The translations under genes and the position numbers were made by a program. The notes under the pieces are model-generated. The model did no database searches. It saw only the letters and a list, made by a program, of their open reading frames with translations, and had not been told where the DNA came from. 64,000 nt of DNA from Flavobacterium sinopsychrotolerans (GTDB lineage Bacteria; Bacteroidota; Bacteroidia; Flavobacteriales; Flavobacteriaceae), in the NCBI RefSeq assembly GCF_900110375.1, contig NZ_FODN01000002.1, positions 571,086 to 635,085 on the forward strand, read 5' to 3'. Below are positions 47,339 to 57,256 of the stretch, piece after piece. Each line of letters opens with the position of its first letter. Position 1 is the stretch's first letter.

Positions 47339-48850
47339 ATGAAAGCTACGCAACACATAAAAAGGATTAGTATTGAAACGGTTTGCATGGTGTATGTTCT
47401 GTTGTTTGTCTATGCAGCTATTAGCAAACTACTAGATTTCGAAAACTTTCAAGTGCAGTTGGGACAATCGCCACTGCTAAGTGCCTTTGCGAGTTGGGTT
47501 TCATGGGGTGTCCCAATCATAGAAATTTTTATAGCCTTGACACTGCTAATTCCAAGATATCGGGTAATAGGGCTATTTGCAGCTTTTAGCCTAATGGTAA
47601 TGTTTACTAGTTATATCATTATTATTTTAAATTTCAGCTCTTTTGTTCCCTGTTCCTGTGGGGGTATTTTGGATAAGTTGGGTTGGACTGAACATCTAGT
47701 TTTTAATAGTGCGTTTGTCTTAATAGCACTAATAGGCATTCTGCTGTTAACATCTACCATATTAGCCGACAATACAAGAAAACGCAACAGCATTTTTATT
47801 ACAGTTCCAGCCTTATTGGTTACTAGTATTGCTGTTGTAGTTTTACTTTTTGTATTATCGGAAGATATTATTCATCATCGTAACAATTTTATTCGCCGTT
47901 TTCCTCATTATCCCGCAACTGAAATACGACAAAAGGATCTTAAATACAATTCTTACTATTTTGCAGGAACCAATCCGGGAAAAATATATCTGGGTAATTA
48001 TACAACACCATTCCAAATTACAGTAGCGGACACTCTTTTAAAAACAATTAACAAGCATAATATTCAGCTTGATCGAGTCGATTTTTCTTTTCATAGTGCC
48101 GAAATACGTGTGCTTGATTCCTCTTTCTACCTATTTGATGGAACCGTTCCCTGTATTTATAGAGGAAAAACAGCAAATTGGAAAGCAAAATTACAAGCAC
48201 CTATAGCAATTAGATATACACTGGCAGAACCAGTAGATACTAACACAGTTGTTTTCCGTGCTTTTGCACCTAAAACTGGAGAAAATATCTTAGGACTATT
48301 TAAACTTGCAACAGAAAATACTACAGATTTTAAACCGAAACTTTTAGAAAAACAGATTGATGGGATATTTGATACAGATGGTATGCTTAAATATGACAAA
48401 GTAAATCGTAGTGTCGTCTACCTATACAAGTACAGGAATCAGTTTATTTCAACTGACCAAAATCTTTCAGTTGTTAGTCGAGGTAAAACTATTGATACAT
48501 TTAGCATAGCAAAAATTCAAGTAAAATACTTGCCTGCTTCCAAACAACGAAAAATGTCTACTCCTCCTTTTGTAGTTAATAAAACAATAGCTGTTCACAA
48601 TAATCTGCTGTATGTGGCATCTGCTTTACCTGGGAAATTTGAAGCAATAGAGCTATGGGACGCGGCAACTATAATTGATGTTTATGACCTTTCAAACAAT
48701 AGCTATCTTTTCAGTTTTCCTATTTACAATGTAAAGAAAGAAAAAATGAAAAGCTTTATCGTTCAAGGCAATCTACTGTTCGCTATCGTAGGCACACATT
48801 TGGTACTTTACAAGTTGAACCCCCTCTTTAAAAGCAATCTCAAAAAATAA
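47339..48850 (+). CDS. MauE/DoxX-like redox membrane protein with a beta-rich C-terminal domain
   Basis: 503 residues. The first 190 contain about five membrane helices in the MauE/DoxX pattern (VCMVYVLLFVYAAISKLLDF, FQVQLGQSPLLSAFASWVSW), with a conserved-looking Cys pair in SFVPCSCGGILDKLGWTEHL. MauE-type proteins take part in disulfide chemistry of exported proteins. Residues about 200-503 form a periplasmic beta-rich domain, perhaps a propeller (RVLDSSFYLFDGTVPCIYRG, HNNLLYVASALPGKFEAIEL). The DUF6520 peptide gene follows 100 bp later, giving a plausible cysteine-containing substrate. Confidence 0.8.
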   Translation: MKATQHIKRISIETVCMVYVLLFVYAAISKLLDFENFQVQLGQSPLLSAFASWVSWGVPIIEIFIALTLLIPRYRVIGLFAAFSLMVMFTSYIIIILNFSSFVPCSCGGILDKLGWTEHLVFNSAFVLIALIGILLLTSTILADNTRKRNSIFITVPALLVTSIAVVVLLFVLSEDIIHHRNNFIRRFPHYPATEIRQKDLKYNSYYFAGTNPGKIYLGNYTTPFQITVADTLLKTINKHNIQLDRVDFSFHSAEIRVLDSSFYLFDGTVPCIYRGKTANWKAKLQAPIAIRYTLAEPVDTNTVVFRAFAPKTGENILGLFKLATENTTDFKPKLLEKQIDGIFDTDGMLKYDKVNRSVVYLYKYRNQFISTDQNLSVVSRGKTIDTFSIAKIQVKYLPASKQRKMSTPPFVVNKTIAVHNNLLYVASALPGKFEAIELWDAATIIDVYDLSNNSYLFSFPIYNVKKEKMKSFIVQGNLLFAIVGTHLVLYKLNPLFKSNLKK

Positions 48851-48950
48851 AGACAGGAGTTATATCTGTCTAAAATTATACTGCGCAGTATCAGGGATAA
48901 GATCGAAAACCTGTTAACAGAGTAGATCATCAATTTTTAATTCTATAATT

Positions 48951-49226
48951 ATGAAAACAGAAATTTCAAAAATGATTTTGCCTATGGCAGTCATTGCAGT
49001 TGCCGTAGCTGGCGCATTCAGTTCAAATGCTATGAATAAAAATTCAAAAGTATTTGCTCCAAAGCAAGGTTACACACATACCAGTCCTTCATCGGCTTGT
49101 AATATTTCTAACACGTGTTCCGATATCGGTACAGACTTTTGTACTGTAGGAGTGGAAGAGGTAAGATTGTGGGGTAAAACTAATCCAGAGGCTACAACTT
49201 GTAACGTTCCACTTTACAAGCAATAG
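48951..49226 (+). CDS. DUF6520-type secreted peptide with four cysteines
   Basis: 91 residues. A hydrophobic N-terminal segment (MILPMAVIAVAVAGAFSSNA) acts as signal or anchor; the mature part has exactly four Cys at 50, 56, 64 and 84 (SSACNISNTCSDIGTDFC, then TTCNVPLYKQ). Small proteins of this type are common in Bacteroidota, often near MauE/DoxX-like genes, and are grouped as DUF6520; no function is established. An even number of Cys and a redox-type neighbour suggest two disulfides. A strong terminator follows. Confidence 0.8.
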   Translation: MKTEISKMILPMAVIAVAVAGAFSSNAMNKNSKVFAPKQGYTHTSPSSACNISNTCSDIGTDFCTVGVEEVRLWGKTNPEATTCNVPLYKQ

Positions 49227-49265
49227 GTAAAAGGGAACAGTTCTAATCCTTGGAAATACCCGATG

Positions 49266-49307
49266 GCAATGCGGTTTCTTATAAATAGAAACCGCATTGC
49301 TTTTTTT
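49266..49307 (+). terminator. Strong terminator after the DUF6520 gene
   Basis: GCAATGCGGTTTC, a 9-nt loop, GAAACCGCATTGC, then seven T. A 13-bp perfect stem ending the MauE-DUF6520 operon and separating it from the convergent peptidase operon. Confidence 0.9.
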
Positions 49308-49329
49308 AGGAATTAACATCGGTTTATTT

Positions 49330-51963
49330 TCAATTAATTGGCAACTTTATATCGGCTAGCCCCTCCTTCTTTAAATAAGTGTCAAACCACCTTTCAATCT
49401 GTTGAGTTAAATGCTGTTGATTCATCCGCTCCGCTAATGCATGCCCTTCATTTGGATAGAGTAACATCGTGCATGGCTTTTGCAGTCTCCTTAACGCCAT
49501 GTAAAAATGCACAGTTTGTAAGTAATGTATTTGTGGATCGGTGTCTCCTGACCAAGACAAAAGGGGCGTAGTCACATTTGCAGCATCAAGCACGGGTGAA
49601 TTATCAAAATAGCCCTGTTTGTTTTGAAATAAGGAGGTTCCCATTCGGAACTGCTGTAGTTCAAAACGAAAGTAATTCGCTTTGCCTGTTGCACCGTTAA
49701 TATGCAAATAAAAACTAGTGAAATCAGATATGCCGGCCCCTGATACAGCCCCTGCAAATCTATTACTATGCGTAATGATGAAATTAGTCTCGTATCCACC
49801 AAAAGAATGACCGATAAGGCCTATATGGTCAGATGAAATAGACGCTTTCAAAAGCGCCGCATCGGTGGCTGCCAAAACGCAATCCAGTGCCGATTGTCCG
49901 GGCTGACCTTCTTGGTAAACGATATCTGGATACAGTACAAAATAGCCCTGAGCCGTTAAATTACGGACATTAAATCCTACTCTATTATGTAGAGAAGGAT
50001 TTACATACCAGTGTAATTCTTGCGACTGTTTCTCATAAATATGAACTACCATTGGGTATTTTTTTTGCGGATCATAACCCGCAGGATAAAATAGTACCCC
50101 TTGCAAAGGGATGCCTGAACTGTTAGTATAGGCGATATTTTTCGCGGTACTCCACAAATATTTTTGTTGTTGGCTATTGCTTTGATGAACAAGAGTCGGT
50201 CGTGCCCGAGCATCTGATTTAAAAACCAGTGCAGGGGAGTGCTCAAAAGTTTCTTCGCAATAGACATAGGCGTTTCCTTTTTTGGAACTTATCAAATAAC
50301 TAATTTGCTTTTCTTCGAATGCGATTGATTGTAAACCGGTATTACGCTGCCACAGAGAGTAACCACTGGCTCTGAAATCGGTACTATGGACCTGCAAAAA
50401 AAGTTTTTCATCCAAATTGAAACAGGCACTGGTCAAACCGCTGTAATTGTAAGCACTGCGTTGTGCTTGCTCTTGCAGCGCTATTCTATAAACAAGATTG
50501 TTTTCCTTGCCACTAGTTAAACGAATGGCTTTACTCCCATCGGGAGTAATTTTCCAAAGATCAAATTGGTCATATACCAGCAATGATTCGTCGTTTGCAC
50601 TCCAGCCTACAAGTCCAAAAGGTTCAGCATCTTCTTGCACAACATAAGGGTGCTCTGAAAATACAGACCTGTTTTGGGTAATATTAATATGCTTGGCTTG
50701 GGCAATATTGTATACCCACCAGTTTCCATCCTTAAAATAACTAAAATAGCCACCACCAGGGGAGGCAAGTATAGGATAATCTAAACTAGGATGCTTTTTC
50801 AGGAAAAGCTGCTTTTTACCTGTATCCAGATTAAGTATCCACGAAGTTACATCACCATTGTCTTTGAATTGGGGGTGGTAGGCTCCATCATCAAATAAAA
50901 GGGCTACTTTTTTATTACCATTGAGCATCATTGTCGATAGTATAGTATCGGTTATTTGTATATAGCGATTGCTTTTTGGCCACCATAGTCCGTAAAAAGA
51001 GGTGTTTGTAATTTGCTTTCTTTCAGGATACAGCAGACGATCGGTAGTTTTCCAAACCATAGCAGTATCCGTTGCTGTTACAGCTGGATCGTTTTTACAG
51101 ATTTTCATAAATACTCTTTCTCCATCATCCGATAAAACCACCGGAGGTAAATCAGTGGACAATTGCATTGCTTTAGGAAAGGTTACATGGCTGGAATTAA
51201 AAGACACTAATTTCTTTAGTGCAATACTATAGTGATAAAGTGTTGTTTTTAAGGGATTAGCTAAAGAAACGCTATAAAAACTCACAGCTTTACTATTTTT
51301 GCTCCACGCTATTTTTTCAAAGTTTTCTTCGAGGCGCTGTGCCATTTTTGATTGCGGGAATTGCTCCTGCATAAATACTAATTCCGCAACAGATCCTTTC
51401 GCACTTTTTGTGATAATGCCCAGCATAGTCTGGTCGGTACTCCAAGCATAAGAAAGCACGCTATCGAAGCTTTTAAGTACTTGCCCATTATTTTTACAAA
51501 TCACTATCTTTTGCTGTTTTTCGTCACGGATGCTAAGAATAAGATAATGGTTATCAGTGGTAAAAAGGAAGTCCGTAACATTGTCAAATTTAGTTAGCTG
51601 ACTCGTTTTTAAATCGACCAGTTCCAGAGTATTTGCAGCAGGAAAATAGGCGAAAAAATCATCTTTGCTAAATTTTCCATTTTTACCCTTCGGAAAAATA
51701 TGGGTCTTTAAATTCCGGGTATTGCGCACAAATAAGGTGTCTTGATGCGATTCATAATTTACGCTATAGCTCACCCATTGGCCTTTATCTGAAAGCTGTT
51801 GTGACACCAGTTTTCCCCACAACTGGTAATCAGCAGCAGTCAACGGCTTTTTCTCATTTGTCTGTCCTATGGAGAGGTTGGAAACCAAAAATAATAATAA
51901 TACAATCATTCGACAGCAATACCGGTAAATGACCATCAACGTATATCTTTTTTTATTTCTCAT
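49330..51963 (-). CDS. Secreted S9-family (prolyl oligopeptidase-like) peptidase
   Basis: 877 residues from the ATG at 51963. An upstream frame exists but would overlap susD and lacks a signal peptide, whereas this start gives one (MIVLLLFLVSNLSIGQ). A beta-propeller-like N-terminal region (about 35-600) precedes an alpha/beta-hydrolase domain with the nucleophile motif GHSFGGYE (Ser near 720), a likely catalytic Asp in SWSGDTDPQIHY and His in YPNEGHALAER. S9 enzymes cut after Pro or Ala in small peptides. The gene is third in a SusC-SusD-peptidase operon (11 bp after susD), pointing to peptide processing at the cell surface or in the periplasm. Confidence 0.9.
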   Translation of the reverse strand: MRNKKRYTLMVIYRYCCRMIVLLLFLVSNLSIGQTNEKKPLTAADYQLWGKLVSQQLSDKGQWVSYSVNYESHQDTLFVRNTRNLKTHIFPKGKNGKFSKDDFFAYFPAANTLELVDLKTSQLTKFDNVTDFLFTTDNHYLILSIRDEKQQKIVICKNNGQVLKSFDSVLSYAWSTDQTMLGIITKSAKGSVAELVFMQEQFPQSKMAQRLEENFEKIAWSKNSKAVSFYSVSLANPLKTTLYHYSIALKKLVSFNSSHVTFPKAMQLSTDLPPVVLSDDGERVFMKICKNDPAVTATDTAMVWKTTDRLLYPERKQITNTSFYGLWWPKSNRYIQITDTILSTMMLNGNKKVALLFDDGAYHPQFKDNGDVTSWILNLDTGKKQLFLKKHPSLDYPILASPGGGYFSYFKDGNWWVYNIAQAKHINITQNRSVFSEHPYVVQEDAEPFGLVGWSANDESLLVYDQFDLWKITPDGSKAIRLTSGKENNLVYRIALQEQAQRSAYNYSGLTSACFNLDEKLFLQVHSTDFRASGYSLWQRNTGLQSIAFEEKQISYLISSKKGNAYVYCEETFEHSPALVFKSDARARPTLVHQSNSQQQKYLWSTAKNIAYTNSSGIPLQGVLFYPAGYDPQKKYPMVVHIYEKQSQELHWYVNPSLHNRVGFNVRNLTAQGYFVLYPDIVYQEGQPGQSALDCVLAATDAALLKASISSDHIGLIGHSFGGYETNFIITHSNRFAGAVSGAGISDFTSFYLHINGATGKANYFRFELQQFRMGTSLFQNKQGYFDNSPVLDAANVTTPLLSWSGDTDPQIHYLQTVHFYMALRRLQKPCTMLLYPNEGHALAERMNQQHLTQQIERWFDTYLKKEGLADIKLPIN

Positions 51964-51974
51964 AATATCTTTTA

Positions 51975-53402
51975 TTAGTAGCCTGTGTTTTGGGGGGCAA
52001 GATTTGGGTTCAGCAGTATTTCGGTTTCTGGAATAGGAAGCAATGCATCGGTCGAGTTCCAACCAATTTTACTTCCCAGAACTTCACTGAGTTTTTCATA
52101 TCGTTTTAAATCAAAAAAACGATGTCCGTGTTCGGTGAATAATTCTATGCGTCTCTCTTTTAAAATAGCATCTAAAATCTGCTGTTGTGAAGTAGCCTGG
52201 GTCGAATCGAGCCCCGCTCGATTTCGAATCACATTCAAATCTTCTTTCGCACCAATAAGGTCTCCAGCCCGTGCTCGTGCTTCGGCTCGAATGAGGTACT
52301 GTTCTTCAATTCGAAAAATTACGGAATACTCCGAGGATACAGCGGTACTATTATTTTCCTTGTATTTATTAGCATGATACCAACTTGTTGTGCCATCAGA
52401 TACTGCCTTGGTCCAGTAATTTTTGCGCTGGTCCATTGGCTCAAAATCGGCCATAAGTGCATCACTTAAAGCCGTAAAAGGGGGTGGTCCTGCAGTAAAT
52501 ATAAAGAGGCCACCCTCTTCTGTGCTATTGCCATAATAGGCAGGCGAAAATTGCCATATTGTGCTGCGACTGCTATTCAAAAAAACAGAATTAAGATTGT
52601 CTTCAATAGCATAATCCGTGGTATTGTTAAGGACAGCGGAAGTGGCATTGGATGCCTCTGACCATAATCCGGCATACAAGTAGGTTCTTGCCAGTAAAGC
52701 CTGAGCTGCATAGCGATTGGGTCTGACTCGCTCTCCAGTTGTGTCTTCTTGGGGAAGCAACGGAACAGCACGATTTAAGTCAGTAATTATCGATTCGTAT
52801 ACATCGGCTACAGCCATGCGACTTACAGCTCTATTTTGCCTATAATCTGTTGAGGTGATATAGGGAATATTTCCATATAAATTGACCAAATAGAAATGAA
52901 CTAGAGCCCTTACAAAAAGGGCTTCTCCAGTCAGCCGTTGCCCTATTTCATTTGGTAAGTCACTGGAGACAGCAACGCCCTCTATTAACGCATTAGTAGT
53001 ATAGATAACATGGTAACTGTTAGTCCACAATCCGGCAACAGCATCGTTGGATGCCAACAGACTGTTGGTGTAAAATCCAAAGGTTGAATTTTCAGTATCG
53101 CCATAAAAAGTGAGCTCGTCTGCATAATGCCCCAACTGATTCGACAATCCAAGGGGGGATCCAGTTAATAGTGTCGAACTACGCAATTGCGCATAAATAG
53201 CGACCATAGCTGCGTTAGCAGTAGCTGGACTTTCGAATAGGTCACCAGCGGCAAGCTGTGACGATGGTAGTTCAGTTTCTACAAAATTTTCGCAAGCTAT
53301 AAGTGACAAGAATAAGGCCATAGAAAATACTAATGTAAGAGAACGCATCTGTTTTTCAGGTACCCTAATAAGAAGACTTTTTTTAGTAAATAGATTTTTC
53401 AT
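51975..53402 (-). CDS. SusD/RagB-family surface lipoprotein
   Basis: 475 residues. A lipoprotein signal (MALFLSLIAC, acylated Cys about 37 of the long form) is followed by the SusD helical core: SPATANAAMVAIYAQLRSST, FVRALVHFYLVNLYGNIPYI, YESIITDLNRAVPLLP, RPNRYAAQALLARTYLYAGL and the C-terminal ILKERRIELFTEHGHRFFDL. An internal ATG (53348) would give a shorter, more typical signal. It should form the lid of the SusC transporter. The gene is 16 bp after susC. Confidence 0.95.
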   Translation of the reverse strand: MKNLFTKKSLLIRVPEKQMRSLTLVFSMALFLSLIACENFVETELPSSQLAAGDLFESPATANAAMVAIYAQLRSSTLLTGSPLGLSNQLGHYADELTFYGDTENSTFGFYTNSLLASNDAVAGLWTNSYHVIYTTNALIEGVAVSSDLPNEIGQRLTGEALFVRALVHFYLVNLYGNIPYITSTDYRQNRAVSRMAVADVYESIITDLNRAVPLLPQEDTTGERVRPNRYAAQALLARTYLYAGLWSEASNATSAVLNNTTDYAIEDNLNSVFLNSSRSTIWQFSPAYYGNSTEEGGLFIFTAGPPPFTALSDALMADFEPMDQRKNYWTKAVSDGTTSWYHANKYKENNSTAVSSEYSVIFRIEEQYLIRAEARARAGDLIGAKEDLNVIRNRAGLDSTQATSQQQILDAILKERRIELFTEHGHRFFDLKRYEKLSEVLGSKIGWNSTDALLPIPETEILLNPNLAPQNTGY

Positions 53403-53418
53403 TTCAGTGGATTTAAGG

Positions 53419-56400
53419 TTAAAAAATGAATTCGATGCCTGTAGTAATTATTTTCAAAGGAGGCAAAACTCCTCTTGTTTTAAATTCAGGGTCAGCTCCT
53501 CGATAGGAAGTCAGGGTAAGTACGTTTTGTGCCTGAATATTGAGTTTACACTCGACACCTTTTAACCAGCTAGGAGGGAGCTGATAACTCAAGGCCACAT
53601 TCTTCAATCGAATGTAAGAAGCATCTGTAATCGTTGCATCACTATCCCTATATTTAGTATAAGCATTGGCAACTGCAGCATTAGCTCCAGTGCTGTATTG
53701 CTGAAAAGGACCTGTATCACCTGGATTTTGCCATCGCGCCAGTACATCAGTAGTTTGGTTGTTTCGGCTTCCTGGCAAGCCAAGAGTTGAAGCTGAATTG
53801 TAGTTCAGTTGTTTGACAAACTGGAATAGAAAATCGAGTTGTATCCCTTTATAGTGTAACTGGTTTTGGAGCCCTCCATAAAACTCAGGATTCAAGTCTA
53901 TTAGGTACTGCTTATCGTCTTTTGCCGATAGTTGTCCATCCCCATTAAAATCTTCAAACTGATACAGTCCTGTTGCTGGGTCAAGTCCTGTAAAATGATA
54001 TACTTTTACGATGTTTAAAGGAGATCCAATGACGTATTTGTTGGAGTAGGTGGAGCTTTCTAAATCAGGAAATCGCAACAGTTTATTATTCAAAATACTG
54101 ATGTTGAAATTTGTACTCCATCCAAAATTCTTCTTTTGAAAATTTACGGTTCGCAAGGTCAATTCGATCCCGTCATTCTGTACGCTAGCATCAAGATTAG
54201 CTTGTATGCTGTTAAATCCTGTTGTACCAGGCAAGGGAATCCCCACTAACTGGCTTGATGAGGTATTGCGAAACCATCCAGCGGTCAGGAAAATACGGTC
54301 ATTAAATAAGCCGAGTTCTGTTGCTATCTCAAATTTTTTATTGCTTTCCCATCCAAAATCAGGATTAAAAAGTCGTGTAGGTTCCAGCCCAACAACTCCT
54401 TGGTACGGATTTCCTGATGAGCTGTAGGTATCTAAATACTGGTAATCCCCAATTTGGTCATTTCCTGTTGTGCCATAACTGGCACGTAGTTTTCCAAAAC
54501 TTAAAAAAGAAGGACTACCGTTGTCTATAAAGGATTTCGAAAAGAGCCAGGCAGCACCAACGGCACCAAAATTGGCAAACTTATTACCTGGTCCAAAACG
54601 GCTTGAACCATCCCTTCTGCCCGTAACATTCACAAAATATTGGTCCTTCCAACTAAAATTGGCTCGTCCAAAAAAAGCTTGGTATTTGTATTCTGTAGAA
54701 CCGCTACTCATGATACTAACAGTGGAGGCTGATGCCAAATCATAAATTAAACTGTTGCTGGTAAATCCTTCACCCGACAAAACAAGCTGTTGACCAGTTA
54801 GCTGGTTAAAAGTACTTCCCACCAATACTGCGATCTTCCCTCGACCAATATCGGTATGCCAATTGAGTTGAGGCTCCACAATCCAAGATTGACGGGAAGT
54901 CGTAGTAGTAAAAATCGACGAAAACGCACTGTCCAGCCCGTAAGCAGGATCATAAATGGTCGATGGAAAAGTACTACTCTCTGTATGTTTGAGGTCAGTA
55001 AAACCAAAACTAGATTTTAGTTCTAAATGGTAGGGCAAGGCATAGGATAAAATAGAATTGGCCACAAAATCATAGGTTTTGCTCAGCGATTTACCGTTTA
55101 GATTGCTCAAAGGGTTTTCCCAAGTACTGTTCTCCCAGTTCAGCTGCCCTTCAGTATCATATAGTGCTGGGGCATTCGGCGCTAGTTTTCTCGAAATAGT
55201 GGTAAGATCGGTAGAGGGCTGATTATTGTCTTGTACGGTATATCCAGACGAAAAAGTAATTCCAAACTTTTTATCAGTAGCTAGATGGTTGAGATTGATA
55301 CGGACATTTCCTTTTTTATATCCAAAATCACCAGGAAAAACAGTGGTTTCCTTCCCATAATTTCCATTGATGATAAACTGAGTTTGCTCATCACCACCCG
55401 AAACGGATGTTTGTAGGTTCGTGATAGTCGAACTCCCTCCTGTAAGCTCTTTTTGCCAATTGGTATTGCGGGTTTGATCCCAAGTACCATTGACTTCATA
55501 TGCAGAAGCGGGATACTTCGTATAGCCATCATTGGCATACGCTTCTTTTCGCATCTGTACGTATTGATCTGTATTCATTAAATCCATAAAACGGGTTACT
55601 TTCCCAAAACCATGGGAGTAATGGGCAGTATAGGAGGTTTTGCCCGCCTTTCCTTTTTTAGTGGTAATGAGTACTACTCCATTGGCGCCGCGGGAACCAT
55701 ATATGGCGGTGGCATCGGCATCTTTGAGCACTTCTATGCTTTCAATATCCCCGGGATTCAAGTTATTCAACGGACTTGTTAAAGTGGGCATAATTGTAGC
55801 TGAGGCGTTAAATCCAATAGGATCGCTGGCATAGGGTACACCATTTATAATATATAGCGGTCGGTTTCCATCCGGTCTAAGACTATTTTGTCCCCGTATC
55901 TGAATGTCGAATCCACCACCAGCCACTCCTGTGGTTTGTGTAATGCTTACCCCAGCCATACGACCTTGCATGGCAGCCAATACGTTCGTTACAGGTTGTT
56001 TTTCAATAGTTGCGGCCGTAATACTGGCAATGCTTCCGGTGCGTTCTTTTTCTTTGACGGAATAGTAACCAGCATTGACGCGGACTTCCTGCAAGGTGGT
56101 TATGTCTTCCTGCAATTGGATATTTATTATTTTGCGACCGCTTATGGACACTGTAGTAGTTTTAAATCCCAAGAAAGCAACCACTAAAGTATCGTTAGGT
56201 GATGCTGTGAGCCTGTATTGACCATTAAAGTCAGAGATAGTTCCAGTTGTAGCTTTTCCTTTTATGGAAATTGTCACGCCGGGTAAAGGATTAGTACCAT
56301 CAGTGATGGTACCGCTTATTTGGTTTTGTTGCTGTTGGTACTGATTTTGCCTCAGTATCGTGCTTGCTTGAGCAGGGGTGTAGCTGAGTGAGAACCCGAT

Positions 56401-56454
56401 AATAATCAGGTACCAAAAAGCCAATCTCCCCTTGTTTAATGAAATTTTTTTCAT
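53419..56454 (-). CDS. SusC/RagA-family TonB-dependent transporter
   Basis: 1011 residues. Signal peptide MKKISLNKGRLAFWYLIIIG with later A-Q-A cleavage, a carboxypeptidase-regulatory-like domain (about 45-125; ISGTITDGTNPLPGVTISIK), a plug (GRMAGVSITQTTGVAGGGFD, ESIEVLKDADATAIYGSRGA) and a barrel that ends TTGIEFIF. No N-terminal STN domain, so it is not a sigma-regulator-signalling type, and no ECF sigma/FecR pair is nearby. With SusD and an S9 peptidase downstream, the imported ligand is more likely a peptide than a glycan: no glycoside hydrolase is in the operon. Confidence 0.95.
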   Translation of the reverse strand: MKKISLNKGRLAFWYLIIIGFSLSYTPAQASTILRQNQYQQQQNQISGTITDGTNPLPGVTISIKGKATTGTISDFNGQYRLTASPNDTLVVAFLGFKTTTVSISGRKIINIQLQEDITTLQEVRVNAGYYSVKEKERTGSIASITAATIEKQPVTNVLAAMQGRMAGVSITQTTGVAGGGFDIQIRGQNSLRPDGNRPLYIINGVPYASDPIGFNASATIMPTLTSPLNNLNPGDIESIEVLKDADATAIYGSRGANGVVLITTKKGKAGKTSYTAHYSHGFGKVTRFMDLMNTDQYVQMRKEAYANDGYTKYPASAYEVNGTWDQTRNTNWQKELTGGSSTITNLQTSVSGGDEQTQFIINGNYGKETTVFPGDFGYKKGNVRINLNHLATDKKFGITFSSGYTVQDNNQPSTDLTTISRKLAPNAPALYDTEGQLNWENSTWENPLSNLNGKSLSKTYDFVANSILSYALPYHLELKSSFGFTDLKHTESSTFPSTIYDPAYGLDSAFSSIFTTTTSRQSWIVEPQLNWHTDIGRGKIAVLVGSTFNQLTGQQLVLSGEGFTSNSLIYDLASASTVSIMSSGSTEYKYQAFFGRANFSWKDQYFVNVTGRRDGSSRFGPGNKFANFGAVGAAWLFSKSFIDNGSPSFLSFGKLRASYGTTGNDQIGDYQYLDTYSSSGNPYQGVVGLEPTRLFNPDFGWESNKKFEIATELGLFNDRIFLTAGWFRNTSSSQLVGIPLPGTTGFNSIQANLDASVQNDGIELTLRTVNFQKKNFGWSTNFNISILNNKLLRFPDLESSTYSNKYVIGSPLNIVKVYHFTGLDPATGLYQFEDFNGDGQLSAKDDKQYLIDLNPEFYGGLQNQLHYKGIQLDFLFQFVKQLNYNSASTLGLPGSRNNQTTDVLARWQNPGDTGPFQQYSTGANAAVANAYTKYRDSDATITDASYIRLKNVALSYQLPPSWLKGVECKLNIQAQNVLTLTSYRGADPEFKTRGVLPPLKIITTGIEFIF

Positions 56455-56541
56455 AATATTGGGTTAGTTAATTGAAACGTTAGTTTTGTTAGCGATGGTC
56501 CTCTATACTAGTTTGCTGACGGGTTAGAGGGCCTTTTTTTT
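56432..56541. repeat. SusC leader repeat, copy 1, with hairpin
   Basis: The start of susC and its leader (to 56541) recur at 57343-57454. It contains a hairpin at 56497-56541 (GGTCCTCTA paired with TAGAGGGCC, then eight T on the plus strand). On the susC mRNA this is a hairpin within the leader preceded by an A-run; on the plus strand it has the form of a terminator. Confidence 0.7.
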
Positions 56542-56654
56542 ATAAGTCTTAAAGTCATCAAGTCTTTAGGGATGGTATTTTATTCTGTCATAGTTGATCT
56601 TTTGTTAGTGGTTAGGACTTAAACATTAATTTATTTTTATCCATGTTGAATTTT

Positions 56655-57155
56655 AATTGTTATTCTGTTCTTTTTTGCATCGCCCAAAAAAGAACCAAAA
56701 AACGCTAGCCTGGACTGTTCGTCGACCCGCTATTTTATCAATTCTGAAATCCAACAAACTCGCTACGCTCAAACAGTGTTGGATTTTTTCAGAATTGCTA
56801 AAAACGGGTGCCCGGCTGCCACAGTCTAAGGGCGGTTTTAACGAGAGCGTATTTTGATGAAACGTATGTTCTATATTCTAACTTATTTCATATTTAATAT
56901 TACTCATTACATATTAAATTGCTGTCGTTTCAGGGATTCAATTGTCCTTAGCTTCCGCAGTCGAGCGTCAAATGTTTGAAAAATACGTAAAAAGAAAAGC
57001 TGTTTGAGCGTAGCGAGTGCTGCCTCTTTTAGTATTCGAAAACCAATTTGACCGACGAGGGAGCGCAGACTTGAAATCGAAGATTCATGAATACAAAAAA
57101 AACAATAACAACCCCTGAATATTTTTTTGTTTCTTTTTTGATCAAGCAAAAAAGA
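56655..57155. repeat. Pair of inverted repeat units flanking about 500 bp
   Basis: CTCGCTACGCTCAAACAG near 56759 is the exact complement of CTGTTTGAGCGTAGCGAG near 57002. The ends are also related: TTCTTTTTTGCATCGCCC with AAAAAAGAA on the left, TTCTTTTTTGATCAAGC with AAAAAAGAA on the right. The GC-rich blocks between have short open frames but no recognisable protein. This looks like two inverted copies of a dispersed non-coding repeat, or one large imperfect palindrome. Confidence 0.6.
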
Positions 57156-57158
57156 AAA

Positions 57159-57239
57159 TTAGTGACCATAAATCCAAAGGCATATAAGTGCTATAAATGC
57201 TACTATTAATACAGCTTTTATTTGTCTGTAGTATTTCAT
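57159..57239 (-). CDS. Possible 26-residue membrane peptide
   Basis: ATG at 57239 to TAA at 57159: MKYYRQIKAVLIVAFIALIC then LWIYGH. It has one hydrophobic helix preceded by basic residues, so a single-span membrane peptide is credible, but a chance frame cannot be excluded. It lies between the inverted repeats and the susC remnant. Confidence 0.3.
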   Translation of the reverse strand: MKYYRQIKAVLIVAFIALICLWIYGH

Positions 57240-57256
57240 CGTATCAATTTTGTATG

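Noticed and set aside
53419-56454. Classing the SusC/SusD operon as a polysaccharide utilisation locus
   Set aside because: No glycoside hydrolase, lyase or sulfatase is present in or next to the operon; the third gene is an S9 peptidase.
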